A stretch of DNA of 64,000 nucleotides. Origin: Bacteroidales bacterium. Lineage in GTDB: Bacteria > Bacteroidota > Bacteroidia > Bacteroidales > Marinilabiliaceae. A model generated the notes under the pieces. That model made no database searches, was not told the origin of the DNA, and was given only the letters and a program-made list of their open reading frames with translations. The translations under genes were made by a program, and so were the position numbers. The stretch is from NCBI GenBank assembly GCA_015061285.1, contig SUWW01000013.1, forward strand, positions 1 to 64,000. Reading direction: 5' to 3'. Below are positions 25,278 to 34,000 of the stretch, piece by piece. How positions within the stretch are numbered: position 1 is the stretch's first letter; the number at the start of each line of letters is the position of its first letter.

Positions 25278-26516
25278 TTACGACTCAAATTCGGCTGCCA
25301 ATACGGCAAGCACGTTTTTGATAGTCTCCTCTTCGAGGTCAGTTCTATTCATAAGTTCGTCGAAGCCAAGTTCGAGAACAGATTTAGCAGTATCACAGCC
25401 TATGCCCTTAAGCACATCTATAATCCACTGATCTATCTCGTCGGCAAACTCGTCGAGTTGTACGTCTTCCTCGGCCATCTCTTGTTCGCGGAACACATCA
25501 ATGTCGTAGCCACAAAGTTGGATTGCCAATTTAATATTGCAACCACCTTTACCAATTGCAAGCGACACTTCTTGTGCGTTGAGATAAACCTCAGCTTTCT
25601 TATTCTCGTTATCTATCGATATTGAGTTGATATGTGCTGGACTCAATGCACGTTGTATGTAGAGCTGCATATTGTTGGTGTAGTTAATCACATCAATATT
25701 TTCGTTGCGAAGCTCACGAACAATACCGTGGATACGCGAACCCTTCATACCAACGCATGCTCCTACAGGGTCGATACGATCATCGTATGATTCAACTGCC
25801 ACTTTAGCACGTTCGCCTGGTATACGTACTATCTTCTTTATAGTTATGAGACCATCGAAGATCTCAGGAACTTCAGCTTCAAACAAGCGTTCGAGGAACA
25901 TTGGTGATGTGCGCGAAAGGATGATGAGTGGAGTGTTGTTTTTGATTTCAACTTTAGCCACAACAGCGCGAACTGTCTCGCCTTTACGATAGAAATCGCT
26001 TGGTATCTGCTCTGTTTTTGGCAAAATCAAATCGTTGCCATCTTCGTCGCGAACGAGCAATTCACGTTTCCACACTTGATAAACTTCGCCTGTAACTATC
26101 TGACCAATACGTTCTTTGTATTTTTGATAGAGATTATCCTTCTCAAGCTCCATGATATAACCAGCAAGGTTTTGCTTGAGCGACAAAATAGCGCGACGAC
26201 CGAATTTCTCGAATTTCACTTCGTCGGTCACCTCTTCACCAATTTCGAAATCGGCGTCAATCTTGCGAGCCTCAGTAAGACTTATCTGAAGATTTTCATC
26301 TTCCAACTCATCGTCGGCAACCACTTTTCTGTTTCGCCATATCTCAAAGTCACCCTTATCTGTATTTATGATGACGTTGATATTCTGATCCGTACCGTAG
26401 ATCTTTACCAATACGCTACGAAATGCCTCCTCCAGAATACGAACCATGGTGGCTCTGTTGATATTCTTGAGATCTTTGAACTCGGCGAATGTGTCTATCA
26501 AATTAACGTTTTCCAT
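25278..26516 (-). CDS. nusA: Transcription elongation/termination factor NusA
   Basis: The 412-residue protein has the N-terminal RNA polymerase-binding domain (about 1-125), an S1 RNA-binding domain (about 130-200, with GQIVTGEVYQVWKRELLV), and two KH domains (about 225-345, with VGACVGMKGSRIHGIVREL and SLAIGKGGCNIKLAIQLCGY). A short acidic C-terminal part with a helix-hairpin-helix-like stretch (GIGCDTAKSVLELGFDELMNR) ends it. It lacks the second C-terminal acidic repeat of enterobacterial NusA, which is normal outside Proteobacteria. It sits 10 bp after rimP and 123 bp before infB, the conserved order. Confidence 0.96.
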   Translation of the reverse strand: MENVNLIDTFAEFKDLKNINRATMVRILEEAFRSVLVKIYGTDQNINVIINTDKGDFEIWRNRKVVADDELEDENLQISLTEARKIDADFEIGEEVTDEVKFEKFGRRAILSLKQNLAGYIMELEKDNLYQKYKERIGQIVTGEVYQVWKRELLVRDEDGNDLILPKTEQIPSDFYRKGETVRAVVAKVEIKNNTPLIILSRTSPMFLERLFEAEVPEIFDGLITIKKIVRIPGERAKVAVESYDDRIDPVGACVGMKGSRIHGIVRELRNENIDVINYTNNMQLYIQRALSPAHINSISIDNENKKAEVYLNAQEVSLAIGKGGCNIKLAIQLCGYDIDVFREQEMAEEDVQLDEFADEIDQWIIDVLKGIGCDTAKSVLELGFDELMNRTDLEEETIKNVLAVLAAEFES

Positions 26517-26526
26517 TGCGCTACAA

Positions 26527-27003
26527 TCATTTGAAAGATATTATGTCTTTTACTTGTTTTATCTCATCATATTTATAGTACTGCGTACGTACTACATCTG
26601 TCTTTTTCTTGGCGCCTTCAAGTTTCACCTTTTCTACTATATCTACAGTGAAACCTTCATCGTCGGCACCTTTGAGTGTACCCTTCACATGCGAACCATT
26701 GGGAAGTGTAACCTCAACTTCGTTACCAATATTCTTTATATATTGTCCTTTGACCTTCAGCACACAGCCTATACCAGCACTACTAACCTCTATCGAGTAA
26801 TTATCCTCGCTATGATTAGCCTCAAGGTAAGCCTCCAAAATATGCGAAGCCTCTTCGCACATCGACAATGGCACTCCAGCATTACGATCTATCACTATAT
26901 GTATATCGAAGCTTGGCAACACATCTATCTCAACCACAAAGGCTTCTGTGGTCTGCAAAAATTCTGCTAATGCCGATTTTACCTCGTCGCTGTTTACTAT
27001 CAT
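26527..27003 (-). CDS. rimP: Ribosome maturation factor RimP
   Basis: The 158-residue protein helps assemble the 30S subunit. It has the N-terminal alpha-beta domain (VVEIDVLPSFDIHIVIDRNAG, then CEEASHILEAYLEA and YSIEVSSAGI) and an SH3-like C-terminal domain (EVEVTLPNGSHVKGTLKGAD). In most RimP proteins the motif before the second domain reads EVSSPGL-like; here it is EVSSAGIGCVL. It is the first gene of the rimP-nusA-infB operon, with the start at ATG 27003. Confidence 0.93.
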   Translation of the reverse strand: MIVNSDEVKSALAEFLQTTEAFVVEIDVLPSFDIHIVIDRNAGVPLSMCEEASHILEAYLEANHSEDNYSIEVSSAGIGCVLKVKGQYIKNIGNEVEVTLPNGSHVKGTLKGADDEGFTVDIVEKVKLEGAKKKTDVVRTQYYKYDEIKQVKDIISFK

Positions 27004-27020
27004 TTTTATCTATACAAATA

Positions 27021-27044
27021 AAAAAGGGGACGTAAGAGCCCCCC
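27021..27044 (-). terminator. Possible terminator after rnhA
   Basis: On the minus strand a G-run (27044-27039) can pair with CCCC (27029-27026) across a loop of about 9-11 nt, followed by six T. It lies in the 137-bp gap between the end of the RNase H gene (27141) and the start of rimP. The stem is short, so strength is uncertain. Confidence 0.45.
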
Positions 27045-27140
27045 GAAGAATGCTTTTATATTTCGACCGCAAAAATACAACAATGTCTTTATTATCAAAA
27101 AGGAAAATAAAATTTACGTCAATTTCTGCTTGAATCTGTT

Positions 27141-27758
27141 CTATTTACGCCCGAAGTCGGCTGGAATTTCTCCCCAATATGCAGTTGGCCATTTATTGAT
27201 AGGCGTAACTATGGGGTTGGCGAGAAGCCATTTCTCGGCTCGCTGCACAAGTTCAAATAGCTGCACCGTAGCAGGCTCGATGGTAAGTTTTGTACGACAT
27301 TTGGCAGCCTTAACCCAACCGATAGCGATTTGCGAATCGGAGTATATGGGAATGTCGGGCATACCAATCTTTTGCAGCAATGCTAATGCATGCACTATGG
27401 CAAGAAATTCTCCAATATTATTGGTACCAAGATCGAATTTCATGTGAAAAATCTCTTTCTCGTCCCACAACGAAATGCCTCGATACTCCATTGGGCCGGG
27501 ATTTCCCGAACATGCCGCATCGACAACAATGCAGCGTTTGGGCGCTTGACCCATCTCGGGCTTTACGTCGGGCTTGAGCGATGGTCGAAAGGTTGGCACG
27601 CCTTCGCGATATGCATTCTCGGCCTCTTCTTCGGTCAAGAATCCTTTGAAGCGTGCTCCTTCGAAGCCTTCAATCTGTGCTTTGGCTGAGTTCCAATCAG
27701 CATATACTCCCGGCACTCGGCCTTTCCATACCACATAATATTTCTTTACTCGCGCCAT
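27141..27758 (-). CDS. rnhA: Ribonuclease H with N-terminal viroplasmin domain
   Basis: The 205-residue protein has an N-terminal hybrid-binding (viroplasmin-like) domain at residues 4-50 (YYVVWKGRVPGVYADWNSAK, then FKGFLTEEEAENAY). A type 1 RNase H domain runs from residue 75. The acidic active-site residues fit Asp80 (CIVVDAACSGNPG), Glu117 (NNIGEFLAIVHAL), Asp141 (IYSDSQIAI) and Asp201 near the C-terminus (EIPADFGRK). It removes RNA from RNA-DNA hybrids, including R-loops and primers. The domain order is common in Bacteroidota. It lies 19 bp after marC on the same strand. Confidence 0.9.
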   Translation of the reverse strand: MARVKKYYVVWKGRVPGVYADWNSAKAQIEGFEGARFKGFLTEEEAENAYREGVPTFRPSLKPDVKPEMGQAPKRCIVVDAACSGNPGPMEYRGISLWDEKEIFHMKFDLGTNNIGEFLAIVHALALLQKIGMPDIPIYSDSQIAIGWVKAAKCRTKLTIEPATVQLFELVQRAEKWLLANPIVTPINKWPTAYWGEIPADFGRK

Positions 27759-27777
27759 AGATTGTCGTAGTGTTTAT

Positions 27778-28368
27778 TTATTGCGAGATGTTGCTAAGCA
27801 GCGGAGAGATATTGGTAATGAAAAGACGCACCGAGATAGCAAGCAAAATAATACCAGCGAACTTTTTGGTGACATATACACCTGCTACACCAAGGAATTT
27901 AGAGATTCGCTCTGTGGAATGCAAGGCTATATATACTATAAACATATTTATAATGAGCGCTATAATGATATTAATATCAGAATATTCAGCTCGCAACGAT
28001 ATTATTGTGGTAAACGAACCTGGACCTGCAAGCAATGGAAATGCAAGAGGAACAATAGATGCGCTATTGGTAGGTGCATCTTGCTTGAATATTTGCAAGC
28101 CAAACACCATCTCCATTCCTAATATAAGTAGCACTATGGCTCCAGCTACGGCAAACGAGTTTATATCTATGCTGAAGAGCTTGAGCAACGCCTCTCCAAG
28201 ATACATAAAGCCAAAAAGCAGAACGAAAGCCACCAATGTAGACTTCCAAGCATCCACCTTTTCGCCTCGATCGCGAATACCTATAACTATTGGCATTGAA
28301 CCAAAAATATCGAGCACTGCAAAAAGCACAACGGAAGCAGATACTACTTCCCAAAAACTAATGTTCAT
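27778..28368 (-). CDS. MarC-family integral membrane protein
   Basis: The 196-residue protein has about six membrane helices and the MarC/UPF0056 pattern: VLFAVLDIFGSMPIVIGI at the start, FAVAGAIVLLILGMEMVFG in the middle, and PLAFPLLAGPGSFTTII before the last helices. The family was once linked to multiple antibiotic resistance, but that link has been withdrawn, and its transport substrate is not established. It is 19 bp upstream of rnhA, probably one transcript. Confidence 0.88.
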   Translation of the reverse strand: MNISFWEVVSASVVLFAVLDIFGSMPIVIGIRDRGEKVDAWKSTLVAFVLLFGFMYLGEALLKLFSIDINSFAVAGAIVLLILGMEMVFGLQIFKQDAPTNSASIVPLAFPLLAGPGSFTTIISLRAEYSDINIIIALIINMFIVYIALHSTERISKFLGVAGVYVTKKFAGIILLAISVRLFITNISPLLSNISQ

Positions 28369-28432
28369 ATAATCTGTTATAATTAATTCAAAAAAGACAC
28401 AAACGTGTTAGATTTTGCGCCGACAAAAATAG

Positions 28433-28467
28433 AAAAAGAGCGACACTCTATAATAAGAATATCGCTC
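28433..28467 (-). terminator. Intrinsic terminator after amt
   Basis: On the minus strand GAGCGA pairs with TCGCTC, with some pairing continuing inward, and five T follow. It lies about 145 bp after the stop codon of the ammonium transporter gene and before marC. Confidence 0.6.
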
Positions 28468-28610
28468 CTCAATTAGGATTAATTATATGAATATTGGGTT
28501 AGGCAATTAAATATGCAACAAGGCGATAAGCCGTAAACAAAACGTTAGAATTTAACATCCGATTTGCAAATTGAAACACTGCAGCCCTATTGCGCATTTC
28601 GAGCGGTGAA

Positions 28611-29981
28611 TTAGTTGTATGCCGTTTCACCATGTTCGTAAATATCGAGACCTTCCTCTTCGACGCGTGGTTCAACGCGCAAGCCTTTGAGTTTGTTTAG
28701 CGTGAGGAATATCACTGCACCCATAGCAGCTGCCCATGCGCCTATCACCACGGCACCAAAGAGCTGAGCACCAAGGAAGCCAAATCCATGACCGTAGCAC
28801 AATCCGCTGTCGACTGAGAGGAATCCGGTGAGCACTGTACCAAGGAAACCGCAGACGCCATGCACCGAACTTGCGCCTACAGGGTCGTCTATCTTGAGCA
28901 CACGGTCGATGAAGTCAACTGAGAAAATCATCACCGTACCACAGATGGCGCCAATGACAGCAGCTCCGGCAGGCGACACAAGGTCGCAACCTGCGGTGAT
29001 GCCCACAAGACCAGCCAACACGCCGTTGAGGGTGAGCGAGAGTGATGGTTTGCCATAACGTTTCCAGCTGAGCATCAGTGCACAGAAACCGCCGGCACAA
29101 GCTGCAAGGTTAGTTGTGAGGAACACGTGCGAGATTGTTGTCTGATCCGCCGTGGTAGATGCGGCGAGCTGCGAGCATGGGTTGAAACCGAACCAGCCAA
29201 ACCACAAGATGAACACGCCGAGTGCGGCAATGGTCAAGTTGTGACCAGGAATGGCGTGAGGTTTGCCATCGCGGCCATATTTACCCATACGTGGGCCAAG
29301 GATAGCAGCACCAACGAGTGCAATCCAACCACCAACAGAGTGAACAATGGTAGAACCCGCAAAATCGTGGAACGTGTCGCCAAACAGTGTCATCATGAAT
29401 GAGCCATCTTCGCCATTCATTAGCCAACCGCCGCCCCAAGTCCAATGGCCTGATACAGGGTAGATGAGCACACTAATAAATATGGTATAAATAATATACA
29501 TAGAGAATTTAGTACGCTCTGCCATCGCACCCGACACTATGGTAGCCGACGTAGCGCAGAACACCGTTTGAAAAATCAAGAAACCTTCGGTTGGCAGCGC
29601 GCCAGCATCATAGAAATCGGAGCTGAAGAGGTGCGGCAGACCCACAAAGCCGCCATCACCAAACATCAGTCCGAAGCCGACAAACCAAAAAAGAAGGGAA
29701 CCAAAGGTGAAGTCGACAAAGTTTTTCATAAGTATGTTAGTGGTGTTTTTGGCGCGCGTAAAGCCAGCCTCAACAAGGGCAAAGCCCGGCTGCATGAAAA
29801 AGACAAGCATGGCACCCAACAAAAGCCAAATAGTATCGACACCCGATGCTGTCTCTGTAGCTTTTGCGGCAAGTTCTGTTGGCTCTGCGTCCTGAGCCAT
29901 AGCCAATGTTGGGACGCACGACATAAATAGTATAGCGCACAAAGGCAAAGCGCTTCGTAATATGGATTTCATAGTTTTCAT
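28611..29981 (-). CDS. amt: Ammonium transporter
   Basis: The 456-residue Amt/Rh-family protein moves ammonium across the inner membrane. An N-terminal signal-like segment (residues 1-30) is followed by eleven predicted helices. Family motifs are seen: FMQPGFALVEAGFTRAKNT, DFAGSTIVHSVGGW, the pore-lining GHNLTIAALGVFILWFGWFGFN, and SSVHGVCGFLGTV near the C-terminus. It is the second gene of a glnB-amt pair, 20 bp after the PII gene, which is the standard nitrogen-control unit where PII can plug the channel when nitrogen is ample. A second in-frame ATG at 29972 (MKSILRSAL) is an equally good start. Confidence 0.96.
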   Translation of the reverse strand: MKTMKSILRSALPLCAILFMSCVPTLAMAQDAEPTELAAKATETASGVDTIWLLLGAMLVFFMQPGFALVEAGFTRAKNTTNILMKNFVDFTFGSLLFWFVGFGLMFGDGGFVGLPHLFSSDFYDAGALPTEGFLIFQTVFCATSATIVSGAMAERTKFSMYIIYTIFISVLIYPVSGHWTWGGGWLMNGEDGSFMMTLFGDTFHDFAGSTIVHSVGGWIALVGAAILGPRMGKYGRDGKPHAIPGHNLTIAALGVFILWFGWFGFNPCSQLAASTTADQTTISHVFLTTNLAACAGGFCALMLSWKRYGKPSLSLTLNGVLAGLVGITAGCDLVSPAGAAVIGAICGTVMIFSVDFIDRVLKIDDPVGASSVHGVCGFLGTVLTGFLSVDSGLCYGHGFGFLGAQLFGAVVIGAWAAAMGAVIFLTLNKLKGLRVEPRVEEEGLDIYEHGETAYN

Positions 29982-30001
29982 TCTTTCAGGTTAGGTAAGG
30001 G

Positions 30002-30355
30002 TTATTCTTCTGTTTTGTCGTAGAGAGCATAGTCGCCATGGTCGCCAGTACGTATGCGATAAGCCTCTTCGATAGGAATGACGAAGATGCGGCCATCGCC
30101 AATCTCGCCCGTTCGAGCCGCTTTTATCACAGCTTGCACCGTTTTTTCCACATTCATATCGCGAACTACAATAGACACCAAGATGCGTTCAATACTGCTG
30201 GTGTCGTATACCACACCACGATAGATACGCCCCTGACGTGCTTTGCCTACGCCTCGTACATCGTAGTAGGAGAACCATTCAATGTCGGCAGCGAGGAGTG
30301 CCTCTTTCACATCCTCGAAACGCGTTTTGCGAATTATCGCTTCAATCTTTCTCAT
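30002..30355 (-). CDS. glnB: PII nitrogen regulatory protein
   Basis: The 117-residue trimeric signal protein senses 2-oxoglutarate and ATP/ADP and controls the ammonium channel. It begins MRKIEAIIRKTRFEDVKEAL; a frame from 30394 adds 13 residues that do not belong. The T-loop is at about residues 37-55 (GVGKARQGRIYRGVVYD), with both loop tyrosines kept, the B-loop is TGEIGDGRIFVIPIE, and the C-loop is RIRTGDHGD. Its T-loop departs from the usual GRQKGHTE-type sequence, as seen in other amt-linked PII proteins. Upstream at 30435-30442 the minus strand has a -7-like TAACTTTG. Its partner amt follows after 20 bp. Confidence 0.93.
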   Translation of the reverse strand: MRKIEAIIRKTRFEDVKEALLAADIEWFSYYDVRGVGKARQGRIYRGVVYDTSSIERILVSIVVRDMNVEKTVQAVIKAARTGEIGDGRIFVIPIEEAYRIRTGDHGDYALYDKTEE

Positions 30356-30714
30356 AATTCTGTTTTTATTCAAATGATTACAATTCAATAGCAAAAGTTG
30401 CCTTTTAGTTTTATTCTTTATCTAAAAGACAATGCAAAGTTATAATTCGTAAGCATACAAAGCAAGTCAACTTTCAGTTTTATTACAAAAACGGCTAATA
30501 ATTAACAATCTTTTACTATTTGACGACATTAACTGAAAGTTTGAAGTTGCAAAGACAGGATTGATAATGATTAATTGTTATGGTAGAGAGAAGAGTGTAG
30601 AGCGTAGTGTAGAATGCAAGTACGGTTGTAGGGCTGTCATATTTTGGCAGCCCATTAGAACGCAGATTACGCGGATTAGACAGATTTGCGCAGATTGTTT
30701 TTCAATATAGGATG

Positions 30715-30762
30715 ATGCGGATTTGAAATCCGCATCTCATGAGTCGGGGATTTCAAATCCCC
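30715..30762. repeat. Two perfect palindromes of the dispersed family
   Basis: ATGCGGATTTGAAATCCGCA (20 of the 21 bp at 30715-30735) and GGGGATTTCAAATCCCC (30746-30762). These are variants of the elements at 88-133 and 3051-3131, with the order of the G-rich and GCGG palindromes reversed. Confidence 0.85.
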
Positions 30763-30895
30763 TCCAACAAAGATGAGGGTAGTTGTGGAGTTACGAGTTA
30801 CGAGTTACGAATTACGAGATTTAGAACCCAGATAACACGAACCGAACGGGAATTCCCACAGATTTTATTTCGTTTTCGGCATTGTATTGCCGTAT

Positions 30896-30982
30896 TGTAG
30901 AGACGGAGCGTGCTACGTCTCATACGTGTGACAAAATAATTTTGCCGAAAATTGTAGAGACGTAGCACGCTACGTCTCTACA
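30896..30982. repeat. Two copies of a 30-bp palindrome, one perfect
   Basis: The copy at 30953-30982 has 14-bp arms TGTAGAGACGTAGC and GCTACGTCTCTACA around AC and is perfect. The copy at 30896-30925 has left arm TGTAGAGACGGAGC and right arm GCTACGTCTCATAC, with one internal mismatch and a degraded end. Further copies are at 35653-35682, 35955-35984 and, decayed, 36980-37009. Confidence 0.85.
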
Positions 30983-31014
30983 TGTTGTAACAATAAAACC
31001 AATACAAAACGCAC

Positions 31015-31047
31015 AAAAAAACGGCTGCAAGCACCGCCTGCAGCCGT
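31015..31047 (-). terminator. Intrinsic terminator after the LRR gene
   Basis: On the minus strand ACGGCTGCA pairs perfectly with TGCAGCCGT (9 bp) around a 9-nt loop, followed by six T. It lies 48 bp beyond the stop codon. Confidence 0.92.
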
Positions 31048-31094
31048 CATCTTTCAATTATTAATTACCAAATTTTCAATTTTCAATTTTCAAT

Positions 31095-34000
31095 TCACTT
31101 CTTAATTATCTTATGCGTAACTCCATCTGACGTTCTTAGGAGATAAACGCCCTTAGGATAACCCGACATATTTACTACATAGTTATTTCCGTTCTCTTCG
31201 CGGCGAATTGGAGTGCCGTCGAGGTCGTAGAGGACGTATGAGAAATCGCGATCGGCTTTCACAGTGATGTAGGCAGCTGTTGGGTTTGGATAAACCTTGA
31301 GGTTTGCTGCGGTATGCTCTGCTATGCCAGTTGGGTTCTCAATTTGTATATAAATAGTGTCATGAACGGTGATATAGATAGTATCGTGAATGGTGATGTA
31401 GACCGTATCAGTACCAGCGGCAGGTGCGAAATGAGCCGTAAGGTCAAGATCCTCAGTGACGTTGATAAATTTGATATTATAAATATCGCCATCGCTCCAG
31501 TTGACGAAGCGGAAACCTTCGGCTGGTGTAGCGCGGAGGGTTGCCATAGTGCCATACGTATAAGTACCAGAACCAGACACTTCACCTCGTTCGGCTTCTT
31601 TCTCGTGAGTTGATGCAGAAATGGTATAAGTATTTATAGCAAACGTAGCAGTGAGGCTGATGTTGTTATCTACGGTAACCACACGAGGGTTAGTAGTTTC
31701 GCCATCGCTCCACTCTACGAAGTGGTAAGCTTCGCTCTCTGGAACAGCCTCAATGGTAGCCGTCTCACCTTCGATGTATAGACCTGCGCCCTTCACTGTG
31801 CCATTGCCATTAGTACCAACAGACAGGTTGAACGCGTCCTTGCCTTCGAGTGAGAACACTGCACGAATATCGACATCTTGCGTCATCTTGATGGAGCGTG
31901 GGTTCACCTTGCTACCATCGTTCCAGAAGAGGAACTGATAGCCCGATTCTGCCGTTGCAGTGAATGTAGCCACTTCGCCGTGGGTGTATTCACCTGCACC
32001 GCTCACTTCACCGTGCTCACTCTCTATTACCGTTGCAGTGTAGGTATTAATCTCGAAAAGAGCAGTGAACTCTATAGCTTCGGTTACTACGAACGTGCGA
32101 GTTTGCGAAGTCTCGCCATCGGCCCATTCTACGAAGTGGTAGCCGTATTCTGGGTTAACCGTGAGTGTTGCTTCTGAACCGTGGGTGTAGCTGTGCAAGC
32201 CAGACACAGAACCATTTTCGGCTATGGCAGTAACCTTGTAACTATTTATCTCGAACGATGCACGGAGCGTAGAATCTTCCGTAGCTACAAATTGGCGTGG
32301 GTTATCCATGCCACCATCGTTCCAACCTACGAAGTGGTAGCCTTCGTTTGGTGTAGCGGTGATAGAAATTTCGGTGCCGTGAACAAATTCACCAGCGCCT
32401 GCAACCTTACCATTTTCGCCTGCGGTAGCAGTTATGGTGTATTTATTTATAGCGAAAGTTGCCGAAAGATCTACGTTGCCCTTCACCTCAATAGAGCGAG
32501 TTGCGTCGGTTACGTTGTCGCTCCACTTCTCGAAGTGATAGCCTTCGGCTGGTGTTGCCGTGAGCGTAGCAGTGGTATTCTCTTCGTATACACCAGCGCC
32601 ACTAACTGTACCATTTTCAGGCTCGGCAACGCTGATGGTGTAGAGGTGGTGACCCTCTTGAATAAAGATAGCCACAAGATCAACATCCGACTTAACTATG
32701 GTATCAATCTGTGCTGTGGTCTGGCCGCTGCGCCAGCTACCAAAGTCGTAGCCTTCATCGGCGATAGCGGTGATGGTGGCTTTGTCGCCATGGTTGTATG
32801 TGCCAGCGCCGGTAAATGTGCCGTGCTCGCCAGTAGCCGTAACGGTGTAAGTATTTATAGCGAACGATGGCAAGAACAACACTGCCTCAGCAGCCGTGAA
32901 GATGCGTGGATTTTCAGTATTGTCATCGCCCCAACTTACGAAGTGATAGCCCTCGTCTGCTTTAGCGGTGAGGGTTACTTTTGCGCCGTGCTGATATGTA
33001 CCCGTGCCCTCTATAGTACCATTCTCGTAGCCCGTTGCCGAGATTTCATATTCGTTTATTGCAAACGATGCCGTATAAGTAGCACTTTCGGTTACCGTGA
33101 TAGTGCGTGGGTTAGTGGTATTGCCATCTTGCCACTGCACAAAGTGATGACCTGTGTTTGGCTTAGCTTCTATTTGTGTAGCGCTATTATAATCGAAGAA
33201 ACCAGCACCCGACACTGTGCCTTTACCATCGTCGGCAGTAAGTATAATCAGCTGAGGGTTCGATATACTGAGTGGTATATCGCCTTCTTGTGCTACTTCA
33301 TAGAAGCCAACACCAATGTAGTATGTCTTGCCTGCCTCGAGATTATAAACAATACGGACGTTGCCATAATCATCGACACTTGTGTAGGTCTCTTTCAGAA
33401 TCTCTCCATTTTCATCACGTAGACAGCCATAATGATTGTCATAATCTTCTGCTGCCGACGAAATGGTGTATCTACCCGTCAATGTAGGACGGAATACAGC
33501 GTTGTCGTTAATTCGTCCAATGGCGTGAACGGTAGTGTTGCCGACTGTAACCGTCTTGCCTTCGAAGATTGCTGTGAGGTTAAGATCTTTTGTTGCACTG
33601 AATGTATACGATGCATCTGATGAAACAATCTCAGAGCCATTGCTCCAGCCTACGAAGTGATAAATATCTGTATTGGAAGGCGTTGCGGTAAGCGTAACAT
33701 TAGCATCTTTCAAATATATGCCACCACCAGTAACAGAACCTTTGCCCTTGACGTCGATTACAATATCGTAGGTTTGTGCGCTCTTAGGATAGAACACAGC
33801 GGTGTAGGTATTTATGGCGCTATTGCCTTCTGCCTCGTTGTCTTTCACTACAACGGTGCGAGGGTTGTCGTGGTTGCCATCGCTCCAACCAACGAACTTA
33901 TATTCGCTGCCAGCAGTAGCCGCAATAGTAACCTCTGCACCGTAAGCATACTTACCGCTACCAGTTACTTCGCCGCGCCCAGCTTCGTTTGGTTGTGCCG

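Larger units (their letters stand above)
30356..31094. other. Repeat-rich intergenic region between the LRR gene and glnB
   Basis: This 739-bp region holds no gene that I can support. From right to left it contains the terminator of the LRR gene (31015-31047), two copies of a 30-bp palindrome (30896-30925 and 30953-30982), TTACGAGTTACGAATTACG words (30788-30820), two perfect palindromes (30715-30762), CGCAGATT-type words (30660-30700), and the glnB promoter region (30400-30480) with a -7-like TAACTTTG at 30442-30435 on the minus strand. Confidence 0.7.

Noticed and set aside
28424-28431. TATTTTTG on the minus strand as a marC promoter
   Set aside because: It overlaps the T-tract side of the amt terminator and has no -33 box, so it is too weak to list.
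32181-33422. Antisense frame of 413 residues over the LRR/repeat gene
   Set aside because: The shadow of a long repeat-coding gene whose codon bias keeps the opposite strand open; no start signal or domain.
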